From NCBI GenBank assembly GCA_947629195.1, contig CANRCS010000081.1, forward strand, positions 1-5,060: 5,060 nucleotides of DNA, in the 5' to 3' direction. Positions 5,057-5,060 of the stretch are shown here, piece after piece (within the stretch, counting starts at the first letter, position 1; each line of letters begins with the position of its first letter). The notes beneath the pieces are model-generated. The model did not search any database, was not told where the DNA came from, and saw only the letters and a program-made list of their open reading frames with translations. The translations under genes were made by a program, and so were the position numbers. The DNA comes from an uncultured Bacilli bacterium (GTDB lineage: Bacteria; Bacillota_I; Bacilli_A; RF39; UBA660).

Positions 5057-5060
5057 TTAT

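Overview
The window is strongly AT-rich and shows low-GC Bacillota features: purine-rich AGGAG-type ribosome binding sites, short intergenic gaps, AT-rich hairpin terminators, and a tRNA-Leu with an encoded CCA end. TGG is used for Trp, and genes end in TAA or TAG, so nothing suggests a mollicute-type code change. A Clostridia or Bacilli relative, perhaps a host-associated one, is the best guess. Nothing in the window fixes the genus.

Layout. Positions 1-1129 hold a leftward, tightly packed cassette: an 83-aa XRE-type HTH regulator, a GNAT-type N-acetyltransferase starting 1 nt after the regulator's stop codon, and an unrecognised protein that runs off the left edge. Its upstream region (1130-1258) is shared with a rightward FtsW/SpoVE-type SEDS glycosyltransferase gene (1259-2347).

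Positions 2348-3276 contain no intact gene but are not empty. They hold two broken genes of the ORF6N family (a phage antirepressor-type domain), two extra partial copies of the 3' end of the ftsW-like gene, and two perfect palindromes. The order is ftsW tail A, ORF6N remnant 1, tail B, ORF6N remnant 2, tail C plus its terminator. This looks like a decayed tandem insertion or duplication at the 3' end of ftsW, and it is the most unusual part of the window.

Positions 3277-4794 encode a 505-aa protein of the DUF2779 type. It joins a Cas4/RecB-like PD-(D/E)XK nuclease-like half with a four-cysteine Fe-S-type signature to a DnaQ/RNase H-like exonuclease half. A strong AT hairpin terminator follows, then a tRNA-Leu(CAA) gene with its own extended -10 promoter and terminator.

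The FtsW-like protein would act in septal or spore peptidoglycan synthesis, and the tRNA is housekeeping. The XRE-GNAT cassette, the ORF6N remnants and the dual-nuclease protein have an accessory flavour, but no complete known defence system or prophage can be demonstrated from this window.
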